Notes under the pieces: model-generated
Seen by the model: the letters and a program-made list of their open reading frames with translations, nothing else
Database searches by the model: none
Told to the model about the DNA's origin: nothing
Made by a program: the position numbers and the translations under genes
Assembly (NCBI GenBank): GCA_031546985.1
Contig: JAVBJN010000064.1
Location: 62,001-126,000, forward strand
Direction: 5' to 3'
Length of the DNA stretch: 64,000 bases
Source of the DNA: JAVBJN01 sp031546985
GTDB taxonomy: Bacteria > Bacteroidota > Bacteroidia > Chitinophagales > Chitinophagaceae
Shown: positions 8,853 to 17,324 of the stretch, one piece after another
Layout: each line of letters begins with the position of its first letter
Position numbering within the stretch: the first letter of the stretch is position 1

Positions 8853-10247
8853 ATGAAACAAATTTTACTATGGGTAGTATGCCTGCTGGCTTGTACTACT
8901 GTTTACGCACAACCCCAGTTCGATACCACCAAAACGTATGAGTTGTACGCCATTGCCGAAGGCAATTTTGGTACGCCCAATGGCGATGTATACCGGGTGT
9001 CTACAAAAGATACTACCCGTGCCGATTCTATGTACGCCAAAGCCAACAGTGGTTTGGGTATAGATGTATTGCAGGATTTTCAGGTGATGGGCAATTATGC
9101 CATTCTGCTGTCTAAGTCGAGCGGCTTTAAAGTGGTTGTGGCCACTTTCCCAGGTTTCCAGCATGTGCAGACTTTTACTGGTCTTGGTGCACCGCAATCT
9201 ATTGTAAAAGCCAGCAACAACAGGGCTTACATCAGTTGCAGCAATCCCAGCCGTATTTATAAACTGGATTTGACCAATACATTGCAGCAACCTACAGCCG
9301 TAGTGGATACCAGCTTAAAGATCAGCAACGCTACCGATTATATGCGTGCTGCCAACCAGTTTGTGTATGCCAACTACGGTACCCGTTTGTTGAAAATTGA
9401 TACCGCCAGCGATAGTGTTTGCGCAGTACTCACGCATGGTTTGGGTAGTGTAAGCGGTTTGGTGTTCGACTCTGCCCGCCAGGAAATGTGGGTGCTAGGC
9501 AAAAGTGGCAGCACCTCTGCACTGGTACGCATCGAAGTAGGTACTACCGATGTGATTCATACAGCAGAGATACTTACCGGTTTTACCAACGCCAAACTGC
9601 TCGAGCAAAACCACGATAGCTTATTTTACTGGTCGGGCAAGCAATTATATGCTGTGCAAAAACAGCAGGTAGCACCGCCTACCGCATCGGTATACACCAC
9701 CACGCTTACCGGTGGCAATTTCGATTTTGGTTATGGTAAATCGTTTTATGTAGACCAGGCCAGCGGCGATTTTGTAATAGGCAGCGCCAATGGTTTTGCC
9801 TCACCTTCTACTTACGAAGTGGTAAACGGACAAACGTTTCAACGGATCGATTCCGGTAGTGTAAACGGCAGAATCGTAAATGAGTTTATGCTGAAGACTT
9901 TCCTGAAAGGAATTGAGGATACGATTATTATAGATCCGATCGATACTTCGGTAATCGATACAACGGTGATTGATACCACCATTATCACACCAACCGGTTT
10001 GCATCCGGTAAGCGTACCAGCCAGCTTTAAGGCTTATCCTAACCCGGTTACAGATGTACTGTACATTTCGTTGCCAGCTATGGCCGAGCGTTTAATGGTG
10101 TTTAACACCGTAGGTACATTGGTGCTGGAGCAAAAAGTAAACGGCAGTCTGGCCCGCATGGATATGAGCCAATTACCAGCCGGTACTTATTTGCTTAAGG
10201 TAAAAGGTTCGGGAGAAGTGTATACGATACGCATTCTGAAACAGTAG
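8853..10247 (+). CDS. Secreted beta-propeller with T9SS sorting domain, under B12 riboswitch control (BtuG-like)
   Basis: The chosen ATG begins the signal peptide MKQILLWVVCLLACTTVYA (an ATG two codons upstream is possible). The body is a YncE/DUF5074-like propeller of repeated ~45-residue units. A short repetitive linker of Asp, Thr, Val and Ile (DTSVIDTTVIDTTI) follows, then a C-terminal T9SS type A sorting domain starting at FKAYPNPVTDVLYIS. Beta-propellers of this kind in B12 loci of gut Bacteroides include BtuG, a surface cobalamin-binding lipoprotein. Here the protein would be surface-attached by T9SS instead. No BtuB transporter is adjacent. The B12 role is inferred from the riboswitch. 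Confidence 0.8.
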   Translation: MKQILLWVVCLLACTTVYAQPQFDTTKTYELYAIAEGNFGTPNGDVYRVSTKDTTRADSMYAKANSGLGIDVLQDFQVMGNYAILLSKSSGFKVVVATFPGFQHVQTFTGLGAPQSIVKASNNRAYISCSNPSRIYKLDLTNTLQQPTAVVDTSLKISNATDYMRAANQFVYANYGTRLLKIDTASDSVCAVLTHGLGSVSGLVFDSARQEMWVLGKSGSTSALVRIEVGTTDVIHTAEILTGFTNAKLLEQNHDSLFYWSGKQLYAVQKQQVAPPTASVYTTTLTGGNFDFGYGKSFYVDQASGDFVIGSANGFASPSTYEVVNGQTFQRIDSGSVNGRIVNEFMLKTFLKGIEDTIIIDPIDTSVIDTTVIDTTIITPTGLHPVSVPASFKAYPNPVTDVLYISLPAMAERLMVFNTVGTLVLEQKVNGSLARMDMSQLPAGTYLLKVKGSGEVYTIRILKQ

Positions 10248-10271
10248 TCATATTTATCATTGTCTTGTTTT

Positions 10272-10299
10272 AAAGAGAGCTCCGTTTGGGGCTCTCTTT
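10272..10299 (+). terminator. Probable terminator
   Basis: Arms AAAGAGAGC and GCTCTCTTT around a 10-nt loop, 24 bp after the propeller gene. The T tract is weak. Confidence 0.6.
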
Positions 10300-10416
10300 G
10301 TTTATGTAGCTATGCGCTTACTTTTAGCTTCCGGGATTTTGTTTTATACATCTGAATGAATGAAAAAAAGTATCACGAATAATAAGTTTTGGACAGTTTG
10401 GGTAATAGCCTTATTG

Positions 10417-11169
10417 CTAAGGCACCAGTATCTTAGCCAGATCGCTACTGTCGCCATTGAAAATGTTGAAATCTGTAAAGTTTACGATACCGTTTACGTG
10501 ACCACGGTCGTTGTGCTGCCAGAACTGCCATTTGCGCCCAATTCTGGGTTGGATAGGCTCGTAGTAATGTGCTACCCAAACCGGGTAGCGGTTAAACGTA
10601 TCGCCCAGGAAACGGTCGTAGAAATGGCTGTTGGTATACAGAATGGGCGTTACACCGGTCGATTTTTCTACCATTTCGAGCCAGTTTAGCAGTCCTTTTT
10701 GCAACTGCGCCGGGGTGAGTCCGCCGTGTTCCTCGATATCCAGCACTGGGGGCATGTCGCCACTTTTTAACGAAATGGTTTTCAGGAAGTAATTGGCTTG
10801 CAGGGTAGAGAGTGTATGGGGCTTAAAATAATGGTAAGCCCCGCGGAGTATGCCCACTCTGCGGCTTTCTTTCCAGTTGCGGTCAAACATGGGATCTTCG
10901 CGGTCGGCACCTTCAGTCGCTTTAATGAAAGCAAAGCTCAGTTTCAGGCCTTTTTCTTCCATTTGTGCTACCTCTTCCCAATCTATTTTGCCCTGGTAGC
11001 GGCTTACATCAATGCCATGAACGCCATAAGCCGAGGGGATTTTGATGCCAAAACCGGGGTAGCGCACGGGTATGTGCAGGTAATATTTGTTGGCATAATA
11101 CAATCCACCAATAGCCGCTACCAGCAGCAGCCAAAGGAGCCAGACCATATGATTGCTTTTCTTTGCCAT
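10417..11169 (-). CDS. Glycoside hydrolase family 25 lysozyme, membrane-anchored
   Basis: The start at 11169 (MAKKSNHMV) is preferred over an in-frame ATG at 11211, because it gives a short basic N terminus before a single membrane helix (WLLWLLLVAAIGGLYYA). The rest is a GH25 (Lyz-like) barrel: GIDVSRYQGKIDW, then FIKATEGAD, the catalytic pair in VLDIEEHGG, ILYTNSHFYDRF and WQFWQHNDRGHVNGI. It should cleave the MurNAc-GlcNAc bond of peptidoglycan in the periplasm. It is divergent from porQ, with about 120 bp between starts. Confidence 0.92.
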   Translation of the reverse strand: MAKKSNHMVWLLWLLLVAAIGGLYYANKYYLHIPVRYPGFGIKIPSAYGVHGIDVSRYQGKIDWEEVAQMEEKGLKLSFAFIKATEGADREDPMFDRNWKESRRVGILRGAYHYFKPHTLSTLQANYFLKTISLKSGDMPPVLDIEEHGGLTPAQLQKGLLNWLEMVEKSTGVTPILYTNSHFYDRFLGDTFNRYPVWVAHYYEPIQPRIGRKWQFWQHNDRGHVNGIVNFTDFNIFNGDSSDLAKILVP

Positions 11170-11215
11170 TTCTAACCGGCTGCAAGTATAGGCAAAGGAA
11201 TCGGGCTGCAAGAAT

Positions 11216-11250
11216 TTTGCCCTGTTTTTCTGTTAGTTACGGTATTTTTG
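11216..11250 (+). promoter_or_regulatory. Predicted Bacteroidota promoter of porQ
   Basis: TTTG at 11216-11219 and TATTTTTG at 11243-11250 match the -33 and -7 elements with a 23-nt spacer, at the long end of the accepted range. The start codon is 39 bp further on. Confidence 0.5.
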
Positions 11251-11288
11251 ATATACTATTGTGCCTGTTACTGCGTTTAAGATTCTGT

Positions 11289-12386
11289 ATGCGAAAATTT
11301 ATTACGTTGATTGCTGCGCTATCTGTTACCGCCTGTGCCCAAGCTCAGGTTACCGGAGGCCAGCATGCTTTTGAATACCTCAACCTGTCCAATAGTCCGC
11401 ACGTATCGGCATTGGGTGGTATGGTAGTGGCCAACCCGGATAATGACGTCAATTTTATTGCGCAGAATCCCGCTTTGCTGGTGCCTTCCATGCATACCTC
11501 CCTGGGACTCAATTACAATATTTATTACGCCGGTATCGGGGTTATGAATATGCAATATGCGCATAGGGTAGAAGACTGGAAAACGAACCTCGGTTTTGGG
11601 GTGCAATACCTCAATTACGGTACGTTTAAGCAAACCGATGCCGCAGGGCTCGACTATGGCGATTTCCGGGCCAACGATTTTGCCATCAACTTTACTGCCA
11701 GCCGCCAGTACCTGGAGCGCTGGAATTACGGGGCCAGCCTAAAACTGGCCAACAGTAAGTATTTTGACAAAAGCAGCCTGGGCATTTTTGCCGATGCGGG
11801 CATTACCTATACCGATACCGCCAACCTGCTTACGATAGGATTGGTAGCTAAAAATGTAGGGGTGCAGGTAAAACAATACACGCCTGGCGTATATGAGCCT
11901 ATGCCTTTTGATCTGCGCATTGGCATTACCAAAAAATTCAAGCACCTTCCTTTCCGGCTCATGGTGGTAGCACACCATTTATATGAATGGGATATCCGCT
12001 ATAACAATCCCGATGACCAGAAACAAAACCTGCTCATCACCGATTCCAGCCAGAATAAGAACAAAAGTTACTTCGCCGATAAGCTATTCCGGCACTTTAT
12101 CTTTGGCGGGGAGATTTTATTGGGCAAATATCTCGAGATCAGCGTAGCCTATAACCATATGCAGCGGGGCGAACTCGGTCTTGATGAAAAGAAAGGCATG
12201 GCCGGTTTCAGTTTCGGAGCGGCGCTGGTATTGCCTAAAATGCGCATTCATTATGGCCGCAGCCAATACAGTGTAGCAGGCGCTTACAACGAATTTGGCA
12301 TCAACTTTAACCTGAATCGTTGGTTTGGAATGGGCGGCTTTGGCGACAAAGTGGGGTGGAACAACTCCTACGCTCCGGCCATGTAA
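11289..12386 (+). CDS. porQ: Type IX secretion system protein PorQ
   Basis: The ATG at 11289 begins a signal peptide (MRKFITLIAALSVTACAQA). The mature part is an outer membrane barrel with the PorV/PorQ-type opening HVSALGGMVVANPDNDVNFIAQNPALL and the PorQ ending (YNEFGINFNLNRWF). PorQ is a T9SS accessory barrel homologous to PorV; it is needed for secretion or maturation of T9SS cargo in Porphyromonas. Several T9SS cargo proteins are encoded in this window. The gene is single and is followed by a strong terminator. Confidence 0.88.
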   Translation: MRKFITLIAALSVTACAQAQVTGGQHAFEYLNLSNSPHVSALGGMVVANPDNDVNFIAQNPALLVPSMHTSLGLNYNIYYAGIGVMNMQYAHRVEDWKTNLGFGVQYLNYGTFKQTDAAGLDYGDFRANDFAINFTASRQYLERWNYGASLKLANSKYFDKSSLGIFADAGITYTDTANLLTIGLVAKNVGVQVKQYTPGVYEPMPFDLRIGITKKFKHLPFRLMVVAHHLYEWDIRYNNPDDQKQNLLITDSSQNKNKSYFADKLFRHFIFGGEILLGKYLEISVAYNHMQRGELGLDEKKGMAGFSFGAALVLPKMRIHYGRSQYSVAGAYNEFGINFNLNRWFGMGGFGDKVGWNNSYAPAM

Positions 12387-12404
12387 TCCATATGATATTA
12401 TTGT

Positions 12405-12432
12405 AACGCCTGAACCTTCAGGCGTTTTTTTT
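12405..12432 (+). terminator. Rho-independent terminator of porQ
   Basis: A perfect 10-bp stem AACGCCTGAA/TTCAGGCGTT with a 2-nt formal loop, then eight T. Confidence 0.9.
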
Positions 12433-12494
12433 GTTTTAAGCACTTGACAAGCCGCCCCGGCTTCGTTATATTTATTGTAGATCCAACTTACACT

Positions 12495-14156
12495 ATGAAA
12501 CGCAGTCTTTATCCTGCCGCATTAATTGGCCTCGCATTGGCCTGGATGGTATCCGGCTGTAACGGTTCCGGCCCCGGCAATAAGAAATCGAAAAAAGATA
12601 CCGTAGGGCAAAAAATTGAACGGTGGAACAAGACCATTCCGGGCAATTTTAGCGAGCAACGCGATTTGGTTTTCGACAGCCTGACGCTAAACAACTTTTT
12701 TACCGCTTACCCGGATGCTAAAAAGTATGAAAAGGAAATGCGCCAGTTTTATTCCAATCGCAAATATGCCTATGCCTGGTTCGACAGCAAAGGATTGATT
12801 GAACAGGCTGAGAACCTTAATAACCGCATTCAGAACATCCAATCCGAAGGGGTGACCGATACTGTTCGTTTTCACCTGGTGCTCGATACGCTTATCCGCA
12901 ACACGGAGCAGGCCGAACTGACCGAAGGCAAGGCGGATGTAAATACAGAATTACTGCTTACCGCCGGTTATTTCGCGTTCTCCAAAATTGTTTGGGAAGG
13001 GCTGGACGAAACTGCATCTAAATCGAACGACTGGCTTATTCCCCGCAAAAAGATTTCGTACGAAGAGTACCTGCAAGCGTTGCTGAAACAGCCTAAAGAT
13101 TCTTTCCTGGCCGATGCGCCGGTGTACAAACAGTACGAAGTGTTAAAACAGAGCCTGCAACTGTACCGCAATATGGTGGGTAAGGTAGACTGGCGACCTA
13201 TTACAGCCGATAAAAAATCGTACAAACCCGGTGATTCTTCTGCTGTGGTCTTGCAAATCAAAAAGCGATTGCTGGCCCTGGGCGACTGGAAGGGCGATAC
13301 GCTGAGCGGCAAATACGACGATGCGTTTAAACCCGCCGTGCAGCAATTTCAGCTCCGGCATGGATTGGGTGATGATGGCGTTATTGGTGGTGGAATGGTT
13401 CGCGCGCTGAATGTGCCGCTGGCCAAACGGATAGAGCAGATTATCGTAAATATGGAACGCAGCCGCTGGGTACCGGTGCAGTTAAATACCGATCACCTGG
13501 TGGTAAACATCCCGGAGTTTAAACTGCATGTATATGAAAAAGACAAACTGGCCTGGAGCTGTAATGTAGTAGTAGGGCAGGCCATTCATAAAACGGTGAT
13601 CTTTAGCGGCGATCTTAAATATGTGGTGTTTAGCCCATACTGGAATGTGCCGTACAGTATTTCTAAAAATGAAGTTGGGCCTGGCATGCGGCGCAATAAA
13701 AATTACCTCGCCCGCCATAATATGGAACTGCTGGGTTACAATGGTGGTGTGCCTGTGGTGCGTCAGAAACCTGGCCTGGCCAACTCATTGGGCTTGGTTA
13801 AATTCCTGTTCCCTAACAGCCACAGCATTTACCTGCACGATTCGCCTTCCAAAGGATTGTTCAACCGCGATAGCCGCGCCTTTAGCCATGGTTGCGTAAG
13901 GGTAAGCGAACCCAAACGCCTGGCCATGTGGCTGCTGCGCAATGAACCGGTATGGACAGAACCTAAAATTGATTCTGCTATGAATGCAGGTAAAGAAAGA
14001 ACCGTAACACTTAAACAAACGGTGCCGGTATTTATCGGCTACTTCACTGCTTTTGTAGACGATAAAGGATTGCTTAACTTCCGCGATGATATTTACAAGC
14101 GGGATGAAAGGCTAGGAGCGATGGTACTGAAACAAGACACAGTGAAAAAGCAATAA
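12495..14156 (+). CDS. L,D-transpeptidase (YcbB-like) lipoprotein
   Basis: The ATG at 12495 gives a lipoprotein signal with lipobox VSGC. The protein has an N-terminal scaffold domain, a peptidoglycan-binding segment near residues 250-305 (VVLQIKKRLLALGDW, VQQFQLRHGLGDDGVIG), then a YkuD catalytic domain. The active site motif is HDSPSKGLFNRD followed by FSHGCVRVSEP, with the nucleophilic Cys in HGC. The order scaffold-PG binding-YkuD is that of YcbB (LdtD), which makes 3-3 peptidoglycan cross-links. It acts in the periplasm. The gene stands alone between terminators. Confidence 0.93.
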   Translation: MKRSLYPAALIGLALAWMVSGCNGSGPGNKKSKKDTVGQKIERWNKTIPGNFSEQRDLVFDSLTLNNFFTAYPDAKKYEKEMRQFYSNRKYAYAWFDSKGLIEQAENLNNRIQNIQSEGVTDTVRFHLVLDTLIRNTEQAELTEGKADVNTELLLTAGYFAFSKIVWEGLDETASKSNDWLIPRKKISYEEYLQALLKQPKDSFLADAPVYKQYEVLKQSLQLYRNMVGKVDWRPITADKKSYKPGDSSAVVLQIKKRLLALGDWKGDTLSGKYDDAFKPAVQQFQLRHGLGDDGVIGGGMVRALNVPLAKRIEQIIVNMERSRWVPVQLNTDHLVVNIPEFKLHVYEKDKLAWSCNVVVGQAIHKTVIFSGDLKYVVFSPYWNVPYSISKNEVGPGMRRNKNYLARHNMELLGYNGGVPVVRQKPGLANSLGLVKFLFPNSHSIYLHDSPSKGLFNRDSRAFSHGCVRVSEPKRLAMWLLRNEPVWTEPKIDSAMNAGKERTVTLKQTVPVFIGYFTAFVDDKGLLNFRDDIYKRDERLGAMVLKQDTVKKQ

Positions 14157-14161
14157 GCATA

Positions 14162-14194
14162 AAAAACTCCCGCGATTATCGCGGGAGTTTTTGT
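14162..14194. terminator. Bidirectional terminator
   Basis: A stem of about 14 bp (AAAACTCCCGCGA/TCGCGGGAGTTTT) with A and T tracts lies exactly between two convergent genes and can serve both. Confidence 0.9.
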
Positions 14195-16150
14195 TTAGTC
14201 TTCTTTCAACAGTTCTTTATACTTCGGTTTCAGGTTGTCTGGCAGTGGTTTGCCATTTACGGTAATATTGTCGTCCTGGATCTGGATGTTTGCGTTTTTA
14301 ATGTTTTTAACCAGTCCATCCTTCTTCAGTTCGGTCATTATTCTTCCGTATTTTTTCATAGCCTTATTGGCGGCAGCCATGGCGTTTTTGCTGGCTATTT
14401 CTGCATTAGCCATGGTCTCTTTTTGTTTTGCCATTGCTGCTTTAAACGCTTCATCCGATTTAGCGAACGCCATTGCATTTTCGCGGGCTACATCTGCATT
14501 GGCGAGCGCTTCTTTTTGTTGGGCCATCGCTTCTTTCATCATTTCATCTGCTTTGGCGAATGCTTCTTTCCGGCTTTCCAGGCTCGCTGCCATAGCTTCT
14601 TTTTGCGCTTCGGCAATCTCTTTATTGATCGCTTTCCAGTCTATCTTTTCCATTTCATATTTGCCCGCTTCTTTCTGCGCCTCGGCGATTTCTTTGTTAA
14701 TCGCTTTCCAATCTATGTTAGCGATTTCGGCTCTGGCAGCCGCAATTTCTTTGCGTGAATTGCGTATTTCGATGCGGGCTTCCTGCATGGCTTTTGCCGC
14801 TTCCTGCTTGCTTTTTCTGATGTCTGCCCTGGCTTCTTCTGCCTCTTCGGGTGTAGCGGCAAGGCTGGTTACCATGTTCTCCAGTTTATCCCAATTAACA
14901 ATATCTGTGGCATCTAAAGTGGTGCTGGCCGTAGAAAGTGCCAGGTCTGTAATTTGCTCCAATGGGAGTGCCTTCATCATTTCCGAAACGCCGTTTACCG
15001 AAACGCTTACATCGGCAGCCACGGCCTGGTGATCCAGCGTTTGAAGCGAAGACTCCAGTTCTCTCATCGCTTTTTCCAGCTCAATAGCACTTTCTATGGT
15101 GGTTGCGGTCTTTTCTTCCTTGATTACGGTTTTTTGTTTTTTTGCCGCGCTGTCTTGCGGAGCTACCCAGGCGATGGATACAATGATGCCTGCTGCTACC
15201 ACTGCGGCGGCTATTTTGCGCAGGTATGCGGGATGTTGCGTGTTCATAGACGTAATGCGTTTAATTCTGGTGAATAATTGGTGTTTATCTGTAAATAGGC
15301 CTATTGCGGTAGCGGGCATGTTGTTTTGCAACATGGCTACGCTCAGCAGCGACTCTGCATACTGAACGGGATCGGTTTGTGCGCTCACCCACTCATCGCA
15401 ACAATGCTCACGCTCTGTGCGGATCTGGCGGCTAAGCCAGAGGGCGAAGGGATTAAAGAACAAAAGGGTTTCGGTAACACTTTGCAGTACGTTTACCAGG
15501 TAATCGTGGCGGCGGATATGTGCCAGCTCATGCAGCAAAATGGCTTCGAGCTGTGTTGTGCTTAAATGGTTTACCGTAGCCGCCGGAAATAAGATAAGCG
15601 GCTTTAGCCAACCCCAGGTGGCAGGGGAGGTAATATGAGCCGATACACTTAATTGCAAAGGGCGGGTGATGCGCCATGCTTCGGAGTACTCCTGCAATAA
15701 TTGCTGCAATTGTGCGTGAGCCGGTTGGGCCGTTTGGCGTATCTGGCGCAGGAGGTAATAGCTGCGGCTCAGTTTGATCACCATAAAGCTGAGCCCTAAG
15801 GTATACAGCGCTGTGATGAGGCTGGAATATTGGGCCAGGCCCTGCAGCCAGCCTTCGATTTCATTGGTCTGGATATTGGTAAAGGCGATCTTTACCTGTC
15901 CGTATTGTTGCTGAATGGCTTCGGTAGCTTTTTCGATCCGGTGTATGGTATTGTAGCGTTGCACGATCTGGTAGAGAAATAAGCCCAGCATGCTGAATAA
16001 GCCACAACAACTAATGATGTACCGGAAATTGGCGCTTACTTTTTTGGTGCTCAGCAGGATGAGCCAGCACAACAGGCTGATGAGTGCGCCCTGCCACAGC
16101 GAGTGGATGATGCCCCAGGTGATAACATTGTACCAGTTAACCGCTTGCAT
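14195..16150 (-). CDS. M56 family (BlaR1/MecR1-like) membrane metallopeptidase with long helical tail
   Basis: This 651-residue protein has N-terminal membrane helices and an M56 peptidase domain with zinc motif HELAHIRRHD at 207-216 and the downstream EREHCCDEW. Another helix lies near 310-330 (AAAVVAAGIIVSIAW). The C terminus has no penicillin-binding domain. Instead it is a charged Ala/Glu/Lys-rich helix of about 200 residues, with the unit DWKAINKEIAEAQKEA twice, ending in a short conserved-looking NITVNGKPLPDNL segment. It would cleave or signal to the BlaI-type repressor encoded 2 bp upstream. The signal sensed is unknown. Confidence 0.9.
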   Translation of the reverse strand: MQAVNWYNVITWGIIHSLWQGALISLLCWLILLSTKKVSANFRYIISCCGLFSMLGLFLYQIVQRYNTIHRIEKATEAIQQQYGQVKIAFTNIQTNEIEGWLQGLAQYSSLITALYTLGLSFMVIKLSRSYYLLRQIRQTAQPAHAQLQQLLQEYSEAWRITRPLQLSVSAHITSPATWGWLKPLILFPAATVNHLSTTQLEAILLHELAHIRRHDYLVNVLQSVTETLLFFNPFALWLSRQIRTEREHCCDEWVSAQTDPVQYAESLLSVAMLQNNMPATAIGLFTDKHQLFTRIKRITSMNTQHPAYLRKIAAAVVAAGIIVSIAWVAPQDSAAKKQKTVIKEEKTATTIESAIELEKAMRELESSLQTLDHQAVAADVSVSVNGVSEMMKALPLEQITDLALSTASTTLDATDIVNWDKLENMVTSLAATPEEAEEARADIRKSKQEAAKAMQEARIEIRNSRKEIAAARAEIANIDWKAINKEIAEAQKEAGKYEMEKIDWKAINKEIAEAQKEAMAASLESRKEAFAKADEMMKEAMAQQKEALANADVARENAMAFAKSDEAFKAAMAKQKETMANAEIASKNAMAAANKAMKKYGRIMTELKKDGLVKNIKNANIQIQDDNITVNGKPLPDNLKPKYKELLKED

Positions 16151-16152
16151 GG

Positions 16153-16527
16153 TTATTTCTTTTTAAGTTGGTCAAGATATTTACGGATAGCGGTGAGCTC
16201 TTCGCCCGATGTTTCGTGGTTGCCCAGCGCCTGCATAATGAGTTGCGATGCCGACCCATTAAAAAGAGTGTCTATCATCTTGTTCATCATAGCGGTTTGG
16301 GTATCGTTTTGCGTTACCAGCGCTTCGTAGATATGCGTTTTGGAACTATCATCGCGTGTAAGCAATTCTTTTTCATGCATAATCTGCATCAGCTTGAGGG
16401 TAGTAGTGTAGCCGGCTTCTTTAGTAGCAGTTAGTACTTCATGCACGGTTCTTACCGTGCTCGGACCTTTATCCCACAATATCTGCAGTATTTCCAGTTC
16501 GCTCTCTGTCGGTTTTATCTTCTTCAT
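16153..16527 (-). CDS. BlaI/MecI/CopY family transcriptional repressor
   Basis: This 124-residue winged-helix protein begins with the family signature PTESELEILQILWDKGPSTVRTVHE and has the recognition region TTTLKLMQIMHEKELL. The family forms dimers that bind palindromic operators and is inactivated by proteolysis through a BlaR1-type partner. That partner is the M56 gene 2 bp downstream. Two matching dyads lie just upstream of the start (16532-16571), so autorepression of the pair is likely. Confidence 0.95.
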   Translation of the reverse strand: MKKIKPTESELEILQILWDKGPSTVRTVHEVLTATKEAGYTTTLKLMQIMHEKELLTRDDSSKTHIYEALVTQNDTQTAMMNKMIDTLFNGSASQLIMQALGNHETSGEELTAIRKYLDQLKKK

Positions 16528-16531
16528 GATC

Positions 16532-16571
16532 TACGAATGTTTTCGTAAACGAATCTACGAATAGTTTCGTA
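16532..16571 (-). promoter_or_regulatory. Double BlaI-type operator (two TACGAA-N4-TTCGTA dyads)
   Basis: Two 16-bp inverted repeats with identical 6-bp arms TACGAA/TTCGTA lie at 16532-16547 and 16556-16571. They are 24 bp apart centre to centre, and the first begins 5 bp before the repressor start codon. Position and spacing fit cooperative dimer binding by the adjacent repressor. Confidence 0.85.
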
Positions 16572-16734
16572 ATGACAAATAAAATTTTTAAAACAAAATG
16601 TTAAATCCCAATTCTATAAAGTTTAAATAGTAGATAATCAGGTTGTTATAAAATTGGTTTGATTCTTGCAAATACATCAGTACAGGACGACGATGGATAG
16701 ATGAACACATTGTAGAACCAATAAATCGAATGTT

Positions 16735-17319
16735 ATGAGCCTTAATTTGTTTGATCAGGTAAATGCCCGCTTTGGTGAGATTATTCATAAACAGACAGAC
16801 CCTGTCGACCAGGAAACCGCACCTCAGAATAAAACCGTAATGCATGCAGCCATACCGGCTGTATTGACCGGTATCTTTCACGTATCTATTGCTCCGGCTA
16901 CAGCAGAAGCTGTATTTCGTGAAGTGAAACAAGAACACTGGAAATCGGGTGAAGACCAGTTGGAAGAAGTATTTGGAAACCGTACTGCTGACGTGATTCA
17001 GGTGGTAGCCGATTTTGCGCAGATATCACCCAATATGGCCCGCCGTGAGATGGAAGTAGTTACAGAGGTAGCCATGCATATTTTGCATGACCACTGTAAA
17101 GCCAACGGCATTTCTACGCCAGAAGAATATGCGGCAATGATGGTGCACCAGCGAGAAGATATTTTAGGGCATTTGCCCAATGATCTTAACATTGGTGTAA
17201 TGCTGGGCGATGATGCGCTGGACGATGTAACCAATAAGATGCACGGCCCGTTAAGCAGCCTTTTTCAAAAGCTGGGCGCTTTGTTTTCCGAGCCGGGTGA
17301 GTCTGATTTGCAGAAATAA
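16735..17319 (+). CDS. Hypothetical helical protein
   Basis: I do not recognise this 194-residue protein with confidence. It has no signal peptide and looks mostly alpha-helical and acidic. A hydrophobic stretch (MHAAIPAVLTGIFHVSIAPATAEAV) sits near residues 37-62, and a later section (NIGVMLGDDALDDV) is followed by a short C terminus. The general pattern recalls DUF937/YidB-like proteins, but the similarity is weak. It is convergent with the next gene, with 5 bp between the stops. The divergent repressor operator region lies upstream. Confidence 0.7.
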   Translation: MSLNLFDQVNARFGEIIHKQTDPVDQETAPQNKTVMHAAIPAVLTGIFHVSIAPATAEAVFREVKQEHWKSGEDQLEEVFGNRTADVIQVVADFAQISPNMARREMEVVTEVAMHILHDHCKANGISTPEEYAAMMVHQREDILGHLPNDLNIGVMLGDDALDDVTNKMHGPLSSLFQKLGALFSEPGESDLQK

Positions 17320-17324
17320 TTGCT

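Noticed and set aside
14235..15032. 265-codon plus-strand frame opposite the M56 gene
   Set aside because: It is the mirror of the Ala/Glu/Lys-rich helical tail on the other strand; low-complexity Ala/Ser translation with no motifs.
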